From Symbiodinium natans (lineage: Eukaryota > Sar > Dinophyceae > Suessiales > Symbiodiniaceae), in assembly GCA_905221605.1 (NCBI GenBank), contig CAJNDS010000335.1:1745430-1809429 (forward strand): a stretch of DNA of 64,000 nt, written 5' to 3'. Under the pieces are notes generated by a model, which was not told the origin of the DNA, ran no database searches, and saw only the letters and a list, made by a program, of their open reading frames with translations. Of the stretch, positions 1 through 11,961 are shown piece after piece (within the stretch, counting starts at the first letter, position 1; each line of letters opens with the position of its first letter). The position numbers and the translations under genes were made by a program.

Positions 1-622
1 GGTTTAGGGTTTAAGGTTTGGGGTTTAGGGTTTGGGGTTTGGGGTGTTGGTGTCGGGTTTAGGGTTTAGGTTCGGCATCTCATGTTCGAGCTTTTTCTAG
101 TCACCCGCCCAAAGAATCCCATAACATGAAGAACATACAAAGTTCATTCAATCCATAAACCCTCGGGCCCTTAACCCTCAGCCTTAAGGCACACCCCACC
201 CTCCATCCGGGGAGGGTGGTGGGGGTGGTGGGGGTGGGGGGGGGGCAGAGGTGAGAGCGGGGGGGGTGAGGGGGTGGATTGGGGGGCATTGGGGGGGGGG
301 GGGGGTGCTGAGGGGGGGGCGACCTTGCCACTAAAAACATGACCTTGCCCGCCAAACATTTGAGCTGCGTATTTTGGATCTTCCATTTTTGGGTTCAAGA
401 GACTGGTGTGTAGGAATATTTTCTAGAGGCTTTCAAGGGTCATCCAAGTATAGTAGAGGGCACCCTAAACCCTGCCCTAAACCCTAAACCCTAAACCCTA
501 AACCCTAAACCCTAAACCCTAAACCCTAAACCCTAAACCCTAAACCCTAAACCCTAGACCCTAAACCCTAGACCCTAAACCCTAAACCCTAAACCCAAAT
601 GGCTACGGCTCAAGGATTTGGC

Positions 623-1334
623 TTAAAGGAGGGGTGTGCTTGGTGTTTCCTTTCGTCCTCTTTCTACCTGGGGGGCTTCGTGAACTGGACGTTCGTGACT
701 TGGTGCCGACTTTTCGTGGAGGTTGTCTTCCCCGTCTTCGGTGAGTTTGCTGCACCTCGTGAACCGCTGCCGCTATTTGGTGTTCCTTGGGGAGATTGGG
801 CCCAGCTATCTCATTGGTCTGGGCGGCCTACGCGGACGAGGTTGAGACGAGCTACGTGTACGCTGGACGGTGACGACGAGGTGAGGGTGTACGTGTACGT
901 GTACGCTGGGAGACTGCCGAGGGCCTGGGAGTGGACGTGATATTGGGCAAGGACACCGGGAGTGAGATCTGCCTGGCGGATTTAAAGGAGGGGTGTGCTT
1001 GGTGTTTCCTTTCGTCCTCTTTCTACCTGGGGGGCTTCGTGAACTGGACGCTCGTGACTTGGTGCCGACTTTTCGTGGAGGTTGTCTTCCCCGTCTTCGG
1101 TGAGTTTGCTGCGCCTCGTGAACCGCTGCCGCTATTTGGTGTTCCTTGGGGAGATTGGGCCCAGCTATCTCATTGGTTTGGGCGGCCTACGCGGACGAGG
1201 TTGAGACGTGCTACGTGTACGCTGGACGGCGACGACGAGGTGAGGGTGTACGTGTACGCTGGGAGACTGCCGAGGGCCTGGGAGTGGACGTGATATTGGG
1301 CAAGGACACCGGGAGTGAGATCTGCCTGGCGGAT
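623..1334 (+). repeat. Tandem duplication of about 355 nt
   Basis: Two head-to-tail copies, 623-980 and 982-1334, differ by a few substitutions and a 6-nt TACGTG repeat-number change. Both carry overlapping open frames on + (599-940 and 931-1293), with the start of a tryptophan-rich peptide (KEGCAWCFLSS) in common. No family is recognised. The unit begins just after the edge of a CCCTAAA array at 597. It could be a duplicated exon or a non-coding subtelomere-like repeat; open frames on both strands make a coding claim weak. Confidence 0.85.
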
Positions 1335-1582
1335 TGTGGGCATGGAGGAGGGAGGAAATGTGGAGGGGGTGGAGCACTTCCTCAACTGCCTGCTTGCTGG
1401 GTGGTGGAGGCCTGCAAATACCAGTCCGAGATTGTGGCAGGAACGCTGTGGAGGTTTTCTTCCTGGCATGGTGGTGGTTGATATGGTGGAGGTGGACGGG
1501 CCGTCGTCCACGGAGAAAGCTTCGGACAGTGAGCTGGGCATTGAGGGGGTGACCGACAAACGTGACGTGAAGGGTCGGACAC

Positions 1583-1645
1583 GTATCAGTGCATGGGTCG
1601 TAGCCCCTTCCTCCTCGTCAGTGCAAGGGTCGTAGCCCCTTCCTC
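1583..1645. repeat. Short tandem repeat, two copies
   Basis: A segment containing GGTCGTAGCCCCTTCCTC occurs twice, about 35 nt apart. Confidence 0.8.
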
Positions 1646-1792
1646 GCTCACCGATGTGAATGAGAACGATGTGACGCTCCTCCCTTGAGTCAGACTGAGC
1701 CGCTGTACAGATTTTCAATTCTCCAAATATGTGATGCTGAGCGTCATGGACTTATAGGTGCGACTGTTCCGAGTTATAACATCTTCTAGCTG

Positions 1793-1893
1793 CCGTCTGG
1801 GAGGGGGTGAGCCTATGCTGACTTCGTGGCCCCAGGAATCCGCTGCCGTCTGGGAGGGGTGAGCCGTCTGTGCTGACCTCGTGGCCCCAGGTT
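1793..1893. repeat. Short tandem repeat, about 55-nt unit
   Basis: Two copies of a unit starting GCTGCCGTCTGGGAGGGG and ending CGTGGCCCCAGG follow one another. Nothing coding is recognised here. Confidence 0.85.
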
Positions 1894-2051
1894 CCCAAGT
1901 GTTCCCCGAGTGTTTTCGATGTATGTGGGAGTCGTGTTGTTGGGGGGGAGGGGGGCCGTGGCCGTGCTCGTGCCAACCTCATGCCCCTGTTTCACCACTG
2001 GAGAGCGAGAACGCTCCGCCCGACCAAGGTGATTCCAGTTAAAAAAAAAAA

Positions 2052-2273
2052 TCCCTAAACCCTAAACCCTAAACCCTAAACCCTAAACCCTAGACCCTAA
2101 ACCCTAAACCCTAAACCCTAAACCCTAAACCCTAAACCCTAAACCCTAAACCCTAAACCCTAGACCCTAGACCCTAGACCCTAGACCCTAGACCCTAAAC
2201 CCTAAACCCTAGACCCTAGACCCTAGACCCTAGACCCTAAACCCTAAACCCTAAACCCTAAACCCTAAACCCT
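2052..2273 (-). repeat. CCCTAAA array with CCCTAGA variants
   Basis: About 31 units. A central block is made of CCCTAGA variants in runs, so the variant units have spread locally by tandem duplication. It ends immediately before the candidate exon at 2296. Confidence 0.95.
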
Positions 2274-2295
2274 GCCCCCCTGTAAAGCTCTAAAG

Positions 2296-2369
2296 ATCAA
2301 GCCAAGGCTGGACCAGGCCAAGCTAAGGACGAGGGCGAGCTGCTCGAGGATGATTTCTTCAGCTTCTGA
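2296..2369 (+). CDS. Candidate terminal exon, unknown protein
   Basis: After an AAG acceptor the frame reads QAKAGPGQAKDEG, then ELLEDDFFSF and a TGA at 2367-2369. The acidic and aromatic C-terminus is unlike array-derived peptides. It lies between a CCCTAAA array and a TTTAGGG array. No upstream exon could be linked, so the gene is unidentified. Confidence 0.45.
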
Positions 2370-5300
2370 CTGGCTTGCTTCTAGAGTTGGTTTAGGGTTT
2401 AGGGTTTAGGGTTTAGGGTTTAGGGTTTAGGGTTTAGGGTTTAGGGTTTAGGGTTTAGGGTTTAGGGTTTAGGCTCAGGTGACCCGGAATCCCGACATTC
2501 TGAGCCGCCATGCACACGAAGCACACGAAGCCGCAGCATGTTTGTATCGAAGCACGCACACTGCTTCGGATCGATACAAGAGCCCAAGTACTTGCCAATA
2601 TTGTCATTTGTTCAACACCTTTTAAGAGCAAAAGGCCCGTGCCATCGCCTTGACAGACCATTTTCTATATTTCGAAGTACGCACGCCCCTAGTAGGGCAC
2701 GGAATGACCCCGGAATATAGCTCGGTGTAACACACGTACGACTAACATGCTTTTGTTACTTCTCCGCCCTGAACCCTAAACCCACTCCCACCCCTTTTCA
2801 TTTAAAGGGCATATCGATGTCCCCTTGACTCGGGTCTGGGCGCAACGGCGCAAAGTCCGTGCGAGAACGCTGCCTTTGCATTTGCACGGAGACCTATATT
2901 TATATATATATATATATACATATAAATATTATATTACCCTAGACCCTAACCTTAAACCCTAAACCCTAGGGCCTCGAAGCCTGCTTCAGCGAAGAGGATT
3001 CGGGATTTCGAAGGTGCTGCGTTGCTAGTGACGTCCAGGCTAATGAGGGCTCACTGCGTGTGGTCCCACTTTAGGGACACGAGGTGTTCCCTCCTGCACG
3101 GTCTTGCTGACAGAGGCTGCATTTTCGCATGTCCTAAACCCTAAACCCTAAACCCTAAACCCTAAACCCTAAACCCTAAACCCTAAACCCTAAACCCTAA
3201 ACCCTAAACCCTAAACCCTAAACCCTAAACCCTAAACCCTAAACCCTAAACCCTAAACCCTGACGACAAGTCGCAGCTCCGTTGTCAGCGCTGAATCCGG
3301 CAGCTGACCCGACGCTGTTTGCCACGTGCTTGGCAAGAAAAAGGCGGTCGCCGAGGGGGGTTTGGGGTTTAGGGTTAGGGTTTAGGGTTTAGGGTTCAGG
3401 GTTCAGGGTTTAGGGTTTAGGGTTTAGAGTTTAGGGTTTAGGGTTAGGGATCATGGGTATAGTTTTATATGAGGTTCGAGAAGTACCTTGAATCGGATTA
3501 CAACCATTCCTACCTGCATCTACCCTATCTCGAACCCCAGCTATGAGTACCCAATAGTCCTAAACTCCTAAACCCCAAACCCTCGACCCCAAACCCTTAA
3601 GCCCTAGGCACTAAACACCCCAAGCACTCTCAGCACCCCCTGGTCGGTGGCTTTCACTCATGCGCCTGAACTAAGATCTCGCCACCCTTCATTATTATTT
3701 TATTTTGTTATTATTATTATTATTAATATTTTATTTTATTTTTTTTTGTGGGCTTTTGGGTTGTTTGACTTTTTTGTTTTTTTTGGGGGGAGGTAAGGGT
3801 TTGTGGTTCAGGGCTTGGGGCTTCGGAGCTTCTACTTAATAATGAGAGCTCGCTTTCTAAGGGCTGTTGGTGTTGGGCTCAGCCCTAAACCCAAAACCCT
3901 AAACCCTAAACCCTAAACCCTAAACCCTAAGCCTAAACCGTAAACCCTAACAGGACTCACCGGAAAGGGCAGGGATCCCATGTTGCCCAGGCGAAGCAAG
4001 CGCCTGGCTTCAACGCGGGGAGTGAGCCTCAACCCTGAGCCCTAAACTGAACCCTGGACCCTAAAGCCCCCAAACCCTAACCCTAAACCCTAAGCACTAA
4101 ACCCTAAACCCTAATTATAACTGACTTCGCCCTGGTGCTACTTGTGCGATTCCTGTGTTCCTCGAGTTCTGGGATTAGGATTATCGACCCTAAACAAGGG
4201 AATTCACCTCTACCAGCAGTTCCCGTAGGGTTCCTGCAAGAGAGACTTAGGGTTTAGGGCTTAGGGGTTTAGGATTTAGGGTTTAGGGTTTACTCTGAAC
4301 AGTTGCATTCGTCTCATGCCTGGGCTACTGGGCAACCTACGGTTGCCTCTTTGCCTTATTATCCTTGCTGGGTATGAGTCGCAGATGACCCTAGACGGTG
4401 CTGCTAATTCTTTTGAGGTGGGTGCGTAGATACCTGTCAGCAGGTGACCAAAAATGAACTTACTGCCGCCGAAAAAGGAGAGCATCAGGATATGCAGAAG
4501 TAGGTACATGGACCCTAAGCGTTGGCTGTTCGGGTTTCGGCCCGAAACCCAAAACCCTAAACTTTAGGGGTCACTTAGGGTTATTCTGTACTTTGTGGGG
4601 TTTGGGGTTTCTGTTGGTACTTTGGGTTCCCTGGTCTCTAGCCTTTCTGGCCACCTAAGAAACCCTCTATGCCTTAACTAATTTGCTTAAGAACGACCTG
4701 AAAACTACCAAAATGGTCTTCCTCATAAGGGTAATGTTCTTCCTTAATGGGAACTTTTTGTGGGGCTCTAAAGCAAACAGTGGTTTAAATGAGGCCCTGC
4801 CAGGTCTGCTTGTGCCTGATTTTGGGGTTGGGGGGGGGGGGGGCAGTTAGGGTTTAGGGTTTAGGGTTCAGGGTTTAGGGTTTAGGGTTCAGGGTATAGG
4901 GCTTAGGGTTAGGCTAACCTGGTTCGAAGACATAGGCTTCTAGACACGCACGTGCTTGAAGGTTCATGGGGTCTCCTGGTCCTACTTTAGTGCCCTTTAC
5001 AGGCCTGCGACAATGTGGGGCCCTAAATATAGACAGACCCCGAAATGGTAGGAGTCCCTTATAATGCAGACACCCCTAATCTTGGAAGCCCTTATATATA
5101 TATACATACATACATACATACATATATATATATATGTATACGTATATTGTCCCAACGAGGTTATGGGTCCATAACAGCCAGAGTATGTCCCTTGAATGCG
5201 AACATGAAGGCCTCCTAACCCCAAACATCAAACCCAAAACCCGAAAAAAACACGAAAGAAACACCTTAAACCCTTAAAGCCCCAAGCCCGAAAACCCTTC

Positions 5301-5453
5301 AACCCCAACTCCTCAGCCCCTAAATCCCCTAAACCCAAAGCAATGCATCCTTTTCCCTAAACCCTAAACCCTAAACCCTAAGCCCTAAACCCTAAACCCT
5401 AAACCCTAAACCCTAAACCCCACTAGGGCTCATTGAGCCCCCCCAAAACCCCA
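2370..5453. other. No convincing gene; arrays, AT repeats, short unique spacers
   Basis: This stretch holds alternating arrays, an AT microsatellite near 2892-2930 and another near 5092-5142, an AT-rich tract at 3690-3750, and unique spacers of 80-250 nt. An exon-like frame at about 3959-4020 (HRKGQGSHVAQAKQ) follows an AACAG acceptor but has no clear donor. A partial family F element lies near 5025-5095. Nothing else is supported. Confidence 0.6.
2390..2473 (+). repeat. TTTAGGG array
   Basis: Twelve near-perfect units directly after the candidate terminal exon at 2296-2369. With the preceding CCCTAAA array it forms inverted arms around that exon. Confidence 0.95.
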
Positions 5454-5558
5454 ATGGATGGCTTCTTGCGGCCCCGCTATCTGGTGAGCTTCAGCGCCCG
5501 CGCGAAAGAGGCCGGCCGAAGAAAGCCCCGAGCCGCAATGTACCAAGCTCCCGTTTAG
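5454..5558 (+). CDS. Small basic ORF or initial exon
   Basis: ATG-to-TAG frame of 34 codons beginning MDGFLRPRYLVSFSAR, arginine and lysine rich, between CCCTAAA and TTTAGGG arrays. The stop is supplied by the array (GTTTAG), so it could instead be an exon with donor C|GTTTAGG. No homologue is recognised. Confidence 0.3.
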   Translation: MDGFLRPRYLVSFSARAKEAGRRKPRAAMYQAPV

Positions 5559-6753
5559 GGTTTAGGGTTACAGTAGGGTTTAGGGTTTAGGGTTTAGGGT
5601 TTAGGGTTTAGGGTTTAGAGTTTAGGGTTTAGGGTTTAGGGTTTAGGGTTTGAGGTTTCGGGGTTTGGGGTTTCGGGTTTCGGGTTTCGGGTTTCGGGTT
5701 TCGTCCATGGCAGGGGCGTGGGATTTTGGGTACAAGTTTTTGTCTCTTCTACCCATGTCCACATGTGCAAGCCCCTTCCTACCCTTCGTGGTCAGTGTTG
5801 GGGGAGTTGTGCATAAGACTCAGACTCAGCAATGTACTGACCCAGGACCATCAAAGCCGTTGTGGTTGAAGTTTTGGCGTGGATGATGCTTAGAGTTTCA
5901 TCCTACACCATCGCACCTGGCAGCTAGAAACGACCCAAACCCCGAGCGAGCGTTGAAGAGTAAAGACGCGTCCTGTGTACGGCACGGTCTTGTGTTTGGG
6001 TTTTAAGGGTCTTAGGGTTTTAGGGTTTGGGGTTTGGGGTTTAGGGTTTAGGGTTTAGGGTTTGGAGTTCTATGGTTTGGGGTTCGGGGTTTTTGGATGT
6101 CGAACTTAAAATCCTGGACCCAAGCCCTGAACCGGGACCCTTTCCAGGCGGAGGCCCTTTAAGCCGTTAAGAAAGCCCAAATTCGGCGGGGTTTAGGGTT
6201 TAGGGTTTAGGGTTTAGGGTTTAGGGTTTAGGGTTTAGGGTTTAGGGTTTAGGGTTTAGGGTTTAGGGTTTAGGGTTTAGGGTTTAGGCTTCCAGCGAAT
6301 TTTCGGGTTAAGGGTTTCTCCCAAACCAGGACCACACGAGTTTGAGTTGGGTTTCATCAATGCTTGGTCGCCCTGTAGAACACCCTTTTCTGCGGGTTTA
6401 GGGTTTAGGGTCCCCCCCCCCCCCTCCCGCCGACTTAACACTCCGCCGGGCTGTGCGAAGTAGGGTTTCTTGTTGGGTTCTGGTGCTTTTTTTCGTCGGG
6501 CTCCTGATAACAGAACTCTAAGATGCGCGCCAACGAAGCTCCCAGAAAAAACCACGAACACAACATACAAGCACCCTGTATGCACCCCAGGCCCCAGGCC
6601 CTACACACTAGGCTCCAAAGCTTCGGGGTCTGGGTTTGGGGTTTAGGGTTTGGGGTTTGGGGTTTAGGGTTTGGGGTTTGGGTTTTGGGGTTTAGGGTTT
6701 GGGGTTTAGTGTTTAGGGTTTGGGGCTTACATAGGGCTTCGGATGCTGGCCAG

Positions 6754-6801
6754 GATCTGCGGAAACATGTGCGCGCCCAAGAGCCGATTTCCATCATATC
6801 C
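6754..6801 (+). CDS. Candidate internal exon
   Basis: CAG acceptor, frame DLRKHVRAQEPISIIS, then donor GTAGAAG. The frame stays open for a further eight codons. Isolated; product unknown. Confidence 0.35.
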
Positions 6802-7748
6802 GTAGAAGTCTTGGGGGAGTCAGGGCGTGCACCAAAAATTTGGGGTCTAGGGAACCAGGAGTTTAGGGTTTAGGGTGTTTTGGGCTTTTAGGGTTTAGGG
6901 AGTCAGGGGGGGTGCACAGGGGGTTGGGGTCTAGGAAACGAGGAGTTTAGGGGGCGTGGGGTTAAGAGGTTTAGGGGCCTTGGGGTTGAGGGACTTTGGG
7001 CTCAGGGAGAGAGTCTAGGGTTTAGGGTTGAGGGACTTTGGGCTCAGGGAGAGAGTCTAGGGTTTAGGGTTTAGGGTTTAGGGTTTAGGGTTTAGGGTTT
7101 AGGGTTTGGGGTTTGGGGTTTAGTGTTTAGGGTCGGGTGTTCGTGCATACACGTATCATCCCCCTGAACTGGGCATGTGCAGAACAAGTTGGGCCTACGA
7201 ACGCTTTTGAGCTGCTAGGTTCGCAGTGGAAGGGTTGGCTAGTTCCCTAAACCCTAAACCCTAAACCCTAAACCCTAAACCCTAAGCCCTAAACCCTAAA
7301 CCCTAAACCCCAAACCCCAAACCCCAAACCCCAAACCCTAAACCCTAAACCCTAAACCCTAACCCTAAACCCTAAACCGCCCTTGCAGTCTTTGAAAGTC
7401 ACCGAAGCTCCACGAAGCTTTACTCGAAACTTCCCCGGGTCCGAACCCTGAAGAGTTTCAATAAACCAAGCCTAAACACACTAGACCCTATACCCTGTAC
7501 ATCCCAAAAAAGCCGCCTACATGTCAGGGTTTATGGGTTTAGGGTTTAGGGTTTAGGGTTTAGGGGAACCCTCAACCCGAATTACACCCCAAGCAGACCA
7601 TGCAAGCACCCTGAAGCCAAAGCCTCAACACACACCATATCAGCACCCTACACCCTGAAACCCTAAATCCTAAACCCTAAACCCTAAACCTCAAACCTCA
7701 AACCTCAAACCTCAAACACAACATATAGAAATCATCCCAGACCCTGCA

Positions 7749-7864
7749 TCTGAGGGTACGGTAGCTACATAGTCCCTTAAATGGGGACCTCTCATGTACA
7801 CTTTATATACTGGCCCATACTTCAGAACCCTTTGAAGAAAGTAAGGGACCACATAAAGGCACCC
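7749..7864. mobile_element. TIR element, family D
   Basis: Starts with GGTAGCTACATAGTCCCTTA-like sequence and ends with AAGGGACCACATAAAGG, an imperfect inverted repeat. It has the family's internal ACTTCAGAACCCTTTGAAGAAAG block. Short non-coding introner-like element with no transposase. Confidence 0.6.
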
Positions 7865-8011
7865 CTAAACCCTAAACCCTAAACCCTAAGCCCTAAGCCC
7901 TAAGCCCTAAACCCTAAACCCTAAACCCTAAACCCTAAACCCTAAACCCTAAACCCTAAACCCTAAACCCATCCATGCAACTACCCTGAGACTGAAACCC
8001 AGAATCCTAAG

Positions 8012-8082
8012 GTTCGTGACCAGCTCGTGGCCGCCGGTTTGCAGGTAGACTTGGATGGGCTCACCGTGGAGGCGGAGCTGCT
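8012..8082 (+). CDS. Candidate internal exon
   Basis: AAG acceptor after a CCCTAAA array, frame VRDQLVAAGLQ then VDLDGLTVEAELL, and a donor inside the following array (CT|GTTTAGGG). The alternating polar and hydrophobic pattern looks genuinely coding. The first half resembles the helix-strand of class II tRNA-synthetase anticodon-binding domains, but this is not enough for a call. Confidence 0.45.
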
Positions 8083-8663
8083 GTTTAGGGTTTAGGGTTT
8101 AGGGTTTGGGGTTTGGGGTTTGGGGTTTGGGTTTTGGGGTTTGGGGTTTAGGGGTTGGGGTTTAGGGTTTAGGGTTTCGGGCTTACCTAAAGACCGACTC
8201 CGAAAGGCTGAAATTAGGGTTTAGGTTTAGGGTTTAGGGTTTGGCTGAAATCCGTTTTGGGGGGCTTAGGGTTCCCTAAGCCCTCTAAGCCCAGAACCGA
8301 AACCCTCCCTAAACCGTAAACCCTAAGCCTGAAATCCGTTCTAGGGGGTTTATATAATAGGGTTTTTTGGGATTTGGGGTTCCAGAAGCACTGTTGAGAA
8401 AGGTTTTTAAGCCAAGGGACCCCTTGTAAGAATGCAGCCTGTGGAGTCTACCATGCGATTCTTGCATGAACACCCTACACCCCAAAGTACTAGGACTATA
8501 GCCTACAACGCTTACTAATAGGGAGCCCCCAGTGTTCGGAAACTCCCAGGTGTTGTATCTTCTCTCCTCTTCTCTTCTCCTCTTTGCTCTTCTATACACT
8601 ACAGAAACACCAGCAACTGCACAAAGCCTTCTATGAGCCCTAAGCCCCGAGCCGTAAGCTGTC

Positions 8664-8803
8664 CCCCTGCTTTTTAGTAGGGAATGGGGAATGAGGTCCC
8701 TATATAATCCTTTACAGGGTATATATATATATATGTATATATGTAGGGGGAGATAGGGTACCTCATACCCTCATCCCCCTACTAACATCCAGCCAGTTGT
8801 AGG
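8664..8803. mobile_element. TIR element, family G
   Basis: Left end TTAGTAGGGAATGGGGAATG and right end CATACCCTCATCCCCCTACTAA are inverted repeats around an AT-dinucleotide core (TATATATA). Family signature: TAGTAGGGAATGAGGGAATG. Confidence 0.7.
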
Positions 8804-8935
8804 AGTATATGGACCCCTCCCGCCCCGAGACCATAGCACCAATGAAGACGAGGCGAGCCCTCGTGACCGTAGGGTTTAGGGTTTAGGGTTTAGGGTTCAG
8901 AGGATCAGAGGTTCCGAGGTTCAGAGGTTCGACGG

Positions 8936-8941
<6 letters not shown>

Positions 8942-8966
<25 letters not shown>
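8942..8966. repeat. GA microsatellite
   Basis: A run of GA dinucleotides abuts a CCCTAAA array at 8976. Confidence 0.9.
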
Positions 8967-8967
<1 letters not shown>

Positions 8968-10070
8968 CTAAACCCTAAACCCTAAACCCTAAACCCTAAA
9001 CCCTAAACCCTAAACCCTAAAGAGGGAGACACCGAGTTTCACGGTTCCCCACCTCATTGCGTATCAGTTCCCTTCCTCGGATCCTTAGGGCGCCTGACGA
9101 CACAGCCAGCCATTCGGCCTTGCGCAGTCTCACGAGCAAGAGGGCTTAAAGTTTTTGGGGTTTAGGGTTTAGGGTTTGAGGTTCAGGGTTTAGGGTTTCG
9201 GGGGGCAGGACTGAGAAAGGAAAAGGTGCACAGAACCTTTTCGACCCACCCTGCAAGAATCTCCTAGTAGTAGAGTAGATAACCTTTAACCTTTCTGGGG
9301 TATAGGGTTTAGGGTTTAGGGTTTAGGGTATAAACCCCAAAGGCTAACCTTTAATTCCCCCAGGTTACTGGACAACGAAGATCTACGTAGAAGCCTAGAG
9401 CCCCATCCGGCGTGACCCCTTGAGGGAGAGGATAACACAAAGCCTAGAACCCTCAAAGCCTTAAACCCGTAAGCCCTTAAACCCTCAAACCAAAAACCCT
9501 TAACCCTTAACCCTTAACCCTTAACCCTGAACCCTAAACCCTAAACCCTAAACCCTAAACCCTAAACCCTAAACCCTAAACCCTAAACCCTAAACCCTAA
9601 ACCCTAAACCCTGAACCCTGAACCCTCCCTTCTGGACCCCAAAATCAAGAACCGACACTTTTGGGTGCCTCCGATCAGGCTGCGGGTCGGCCCCCCTTTC
9701 TGATCGCCTCTCGGCTGCAGCCAGGCAAGTAGGAGTTGAGGGTTTAGGGTTTAGGGTTTAGGGTTTAGGGTTTAGGGTTTAGGGTTTAGGGTTGGTTTAG
9801 GGTTTAGGGTTAAGGGACCGTCGGATGTTTTTTTAATGGCTTAGAACTTGGGCTTGGGCTTAGAGCGCGTGCCCGAGTCAACCACAAAGTGCCGCATATA
9901 GTAGCCGCTAGACTCGGCATTAGAGAGTAGTAGGGGGTAAAGAACGGACATGCAGTCATTTTTCATTTTGCCATTTCTGTTTTGAGGGGGGTGGGGGTTC
10001 CTGTAGGTAGGCTTGAAAATGGTTAGCCGGCAACAGGGTTTTTAGGGAGGGCTTGGTGGGTTGAGTCTAA

Positions 10071-10200
10071 GGGTAGTTACATGGTCCCTGAATATGGTCC
10101 CTTACCTTCTTTAAAGGTTCGGCTTCTTAAGGTTTCACAGGGTATATAAGGGCTATACAAAGGGTCACATTTCAGGGCCCATACCAAAGATGTAACTACA
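10071..10200. mobile_element. TIR element, family D
   Basis: Begins GGGTAGTTACATGGTCCCTG and ends with ATGTAACTACA. The internal CCTTACCTTCTTTAAAGG block is shared with the copies at 48499, 33291 and 20946. Confidence 0.75.
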
Positions 10201-10323
10201 CCAGGGTTGTGGGATCCGTGGCTTGCTTTTGAGAGCGAGCGAGCTTATCAGGTTTTGAGACTTGGGGCATCGGGCTTTGGGTTTAGGATAGGTCATTGGG
10301 ACTGTTATTCTTGCTCTCTTTTT

Positions 10324-10350
10324 TGTGGGGGGGGGGGGGGGGGGGGGGCG
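10324..10350. repeat. Poly-G tract
   Basis: An uninterrupted run of more than 20 G. Similar runs of G or C occur near 290-305, 4829-4842, 13850, 31970, 35590, 45781-45809, 50388, 52978 and 54112. Confidence 0.9.
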
Positions 10351-10546
10351 GGGTGAAAGGACAGGGTTACTTTGGGAAGGTTTAGGGTTAGGGTTTAGGG
10401 TGTAGGGTTTAGCGTTTAGGGTTTAGGGTTTAGGGTTTAGCATTTAGGGTTTAGGGTTTAGCGTTTAGGGTTTAGCGTTTAGGGTTTAGGGTTTAGGGTT
10501 TAGCATTTAGGGTTTAGGGTTTAGGGTCCCAAACGTTGAAGGTTAG

Positions 10547-10614
10547 TGCACCTCGCGATCTTCTGGAGCGGGAAGCCGCGCACCAGTGCTTCGTGAAGGC
10601 GCTCTACTGCTTTA
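10547..10614 (+). CDS. Candidate internal exon
   Basis: TTAG acceptor, then frame APRDLLEREAAHQCFVKALY with donor A|GTTTGT. Amphipathic helical pattern. Unknown product; no neighbouring exon could be joined. Confidence 0.45.
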
Positions 10615-10914
10615 GTTTGTTTAGGGTTTTGGGTTTTATGTTTAGGGTTTTGGGTTAAGGGTTACTTTAGGGTTTAGGATTCACAAGGGTTTAGGGTTGG
10701 GGGTTTGGTGAGGGTTGGAGGCGGTTGCTTGGTTTAGTACCCCAAGTACCTCGTTTTGCAGACGAAGGATCCTACATGAACCCCATCCAGGACGAACGGG
10801 CATCCTTTTGAGGAGGCAACCTAGTACCAGCAATGGCCCCAAGCCCCAAAGCTCCGAAACCTTAGCCCCCAAACCCCAAAGCCCTACGCCACCAAATTGA
10901 ACCCCCAAACCCTG

Positions 10915-11150
10915 AAGCCCTACACTACTCAGCCCTATAAACCCTAAAACCCTACACTACTAAGCCCTATAAGCCCTACACTACTAAACTCTATAAACCC
11001 TAAAACCCTACACTACTAAACCCTATAAACCCTACACTACTAAACTCTATAAACCCAAAAACCCATACACTCCCAAACTCTCTAAACCCTACGCTACTAA
11101 ACTCTATAAACCCTAAAACCCATACACTCCCAAACTCTCTAAACCCTATC
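10915..11150. repeat. Tandem CCCTACACTACTAAACTCTATAAA repeats
   Basis: About eight imperfect 30-40 nt units combine CCCTACACTACTAA with CTCTATAAACCC. They are related to, but longer than, the CCCTAAA unit. Confidence 0.8.
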
Positions 11151-11681
11151 CCCTGCATCTCCCCTAAATCCCTGGTACTTCTGAACTCAAGGTGGAGGGT
11201 TGACTCCATGGACTCTTCCTGATGTACAAACCTAAGGGGTATAGGGGGTTTAGGGTTTAGGGTTTAGGGTTTAGGGTTTACGGTTTAGGGGTCAGGGTTT
11301 AGGGTTTAGGGTAACTACTTCTAAACCCTAATTTTTTTAAGCCTACCCTTTTGGTAAGGGCCACCTGGCTTTGCAGCCGCTGGCGCCTCAGCAGGGCTCT
11401 CTAGACCTCTATCCAAATCAAGGCATTAGGGTTTAGGGCTTCCCAAAACAAGGCTCAGTCAAAGGTTCTTTTTTTGGGGGCCTAGTTTAGCTTGGGCGGA
11501 GAGAGTAGTAGAGATCACACGTACCTAATCAGGGAATACTTGGGCCTTGAAGTATCTCCTAGATAGGCACTTTGGAGCCAAGGTTTATACAAGAAGGTAC
11601 TGGGACCCTTAGGGTCAGTGTTGTATAGTTTCACGGACCCCGCAGGCGGTACAGCGAATGTGTTCGTTTACTTTACTTTCG

Positions 11682-11873
11682 TACTTGGAGGTTCATGGTA
11701 CTTCATAACTCAATTAGAACTGCACTTATAACCCCATTGCAATCCAGATTAGGGCACTGAAGGGGCTTATATGTGAGTTATAGGTACATTTATGATTGGG
11801 TTATTAAGTACCCTAAGCCCTCAACCCTAAACCAGCTATAGCTGGGTTATTAAGTACCATGAACCTCCAAGTA
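11682..11873. mobile_element. TIR element, family C
   Basis: TACTTGGAGGTTCATGGTAC at the left and its inverted copy GTACCATGAACCTCCAAGTA at the right. The internal AACTGCACTTATAACCCCATT segment is shared with other C copies. Confidence 0.85.
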
Positions 11874-11910
11874 GTACAGTCCTCGATTCCTGAAGGCAAT
11901 GCTGGGTGTT

Positions 11911-11930
11911 TGTTTTTTTTTTTTTTTTTT

Positions 11931-11961
<31 letters not shown>

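Noticed and set aside
1-70. Chromosome end (true telomere) at the start of the window
   Set aside because: The first units are degenerate, and equal or longer arrays occur throughout; nothing distinguishes this end as a terminus.
101-398. Proline-rich minus-strand ORFs
   Set aside because: Produced by G-run and GGT-rich low-complexity DNA; no non-repetitive segment.
6435-6873. Long ORFs ending in GFRV or rich in NPKP
   Set aside because: These are translations of TTTAGGG or CCCTAAA variants; only the short exon at 6754-6801 inside is kept.
7246-7380. CRISPR array
   Set aside because: Units are contiguous heptamers without spacers, in eukaryotic DNA.
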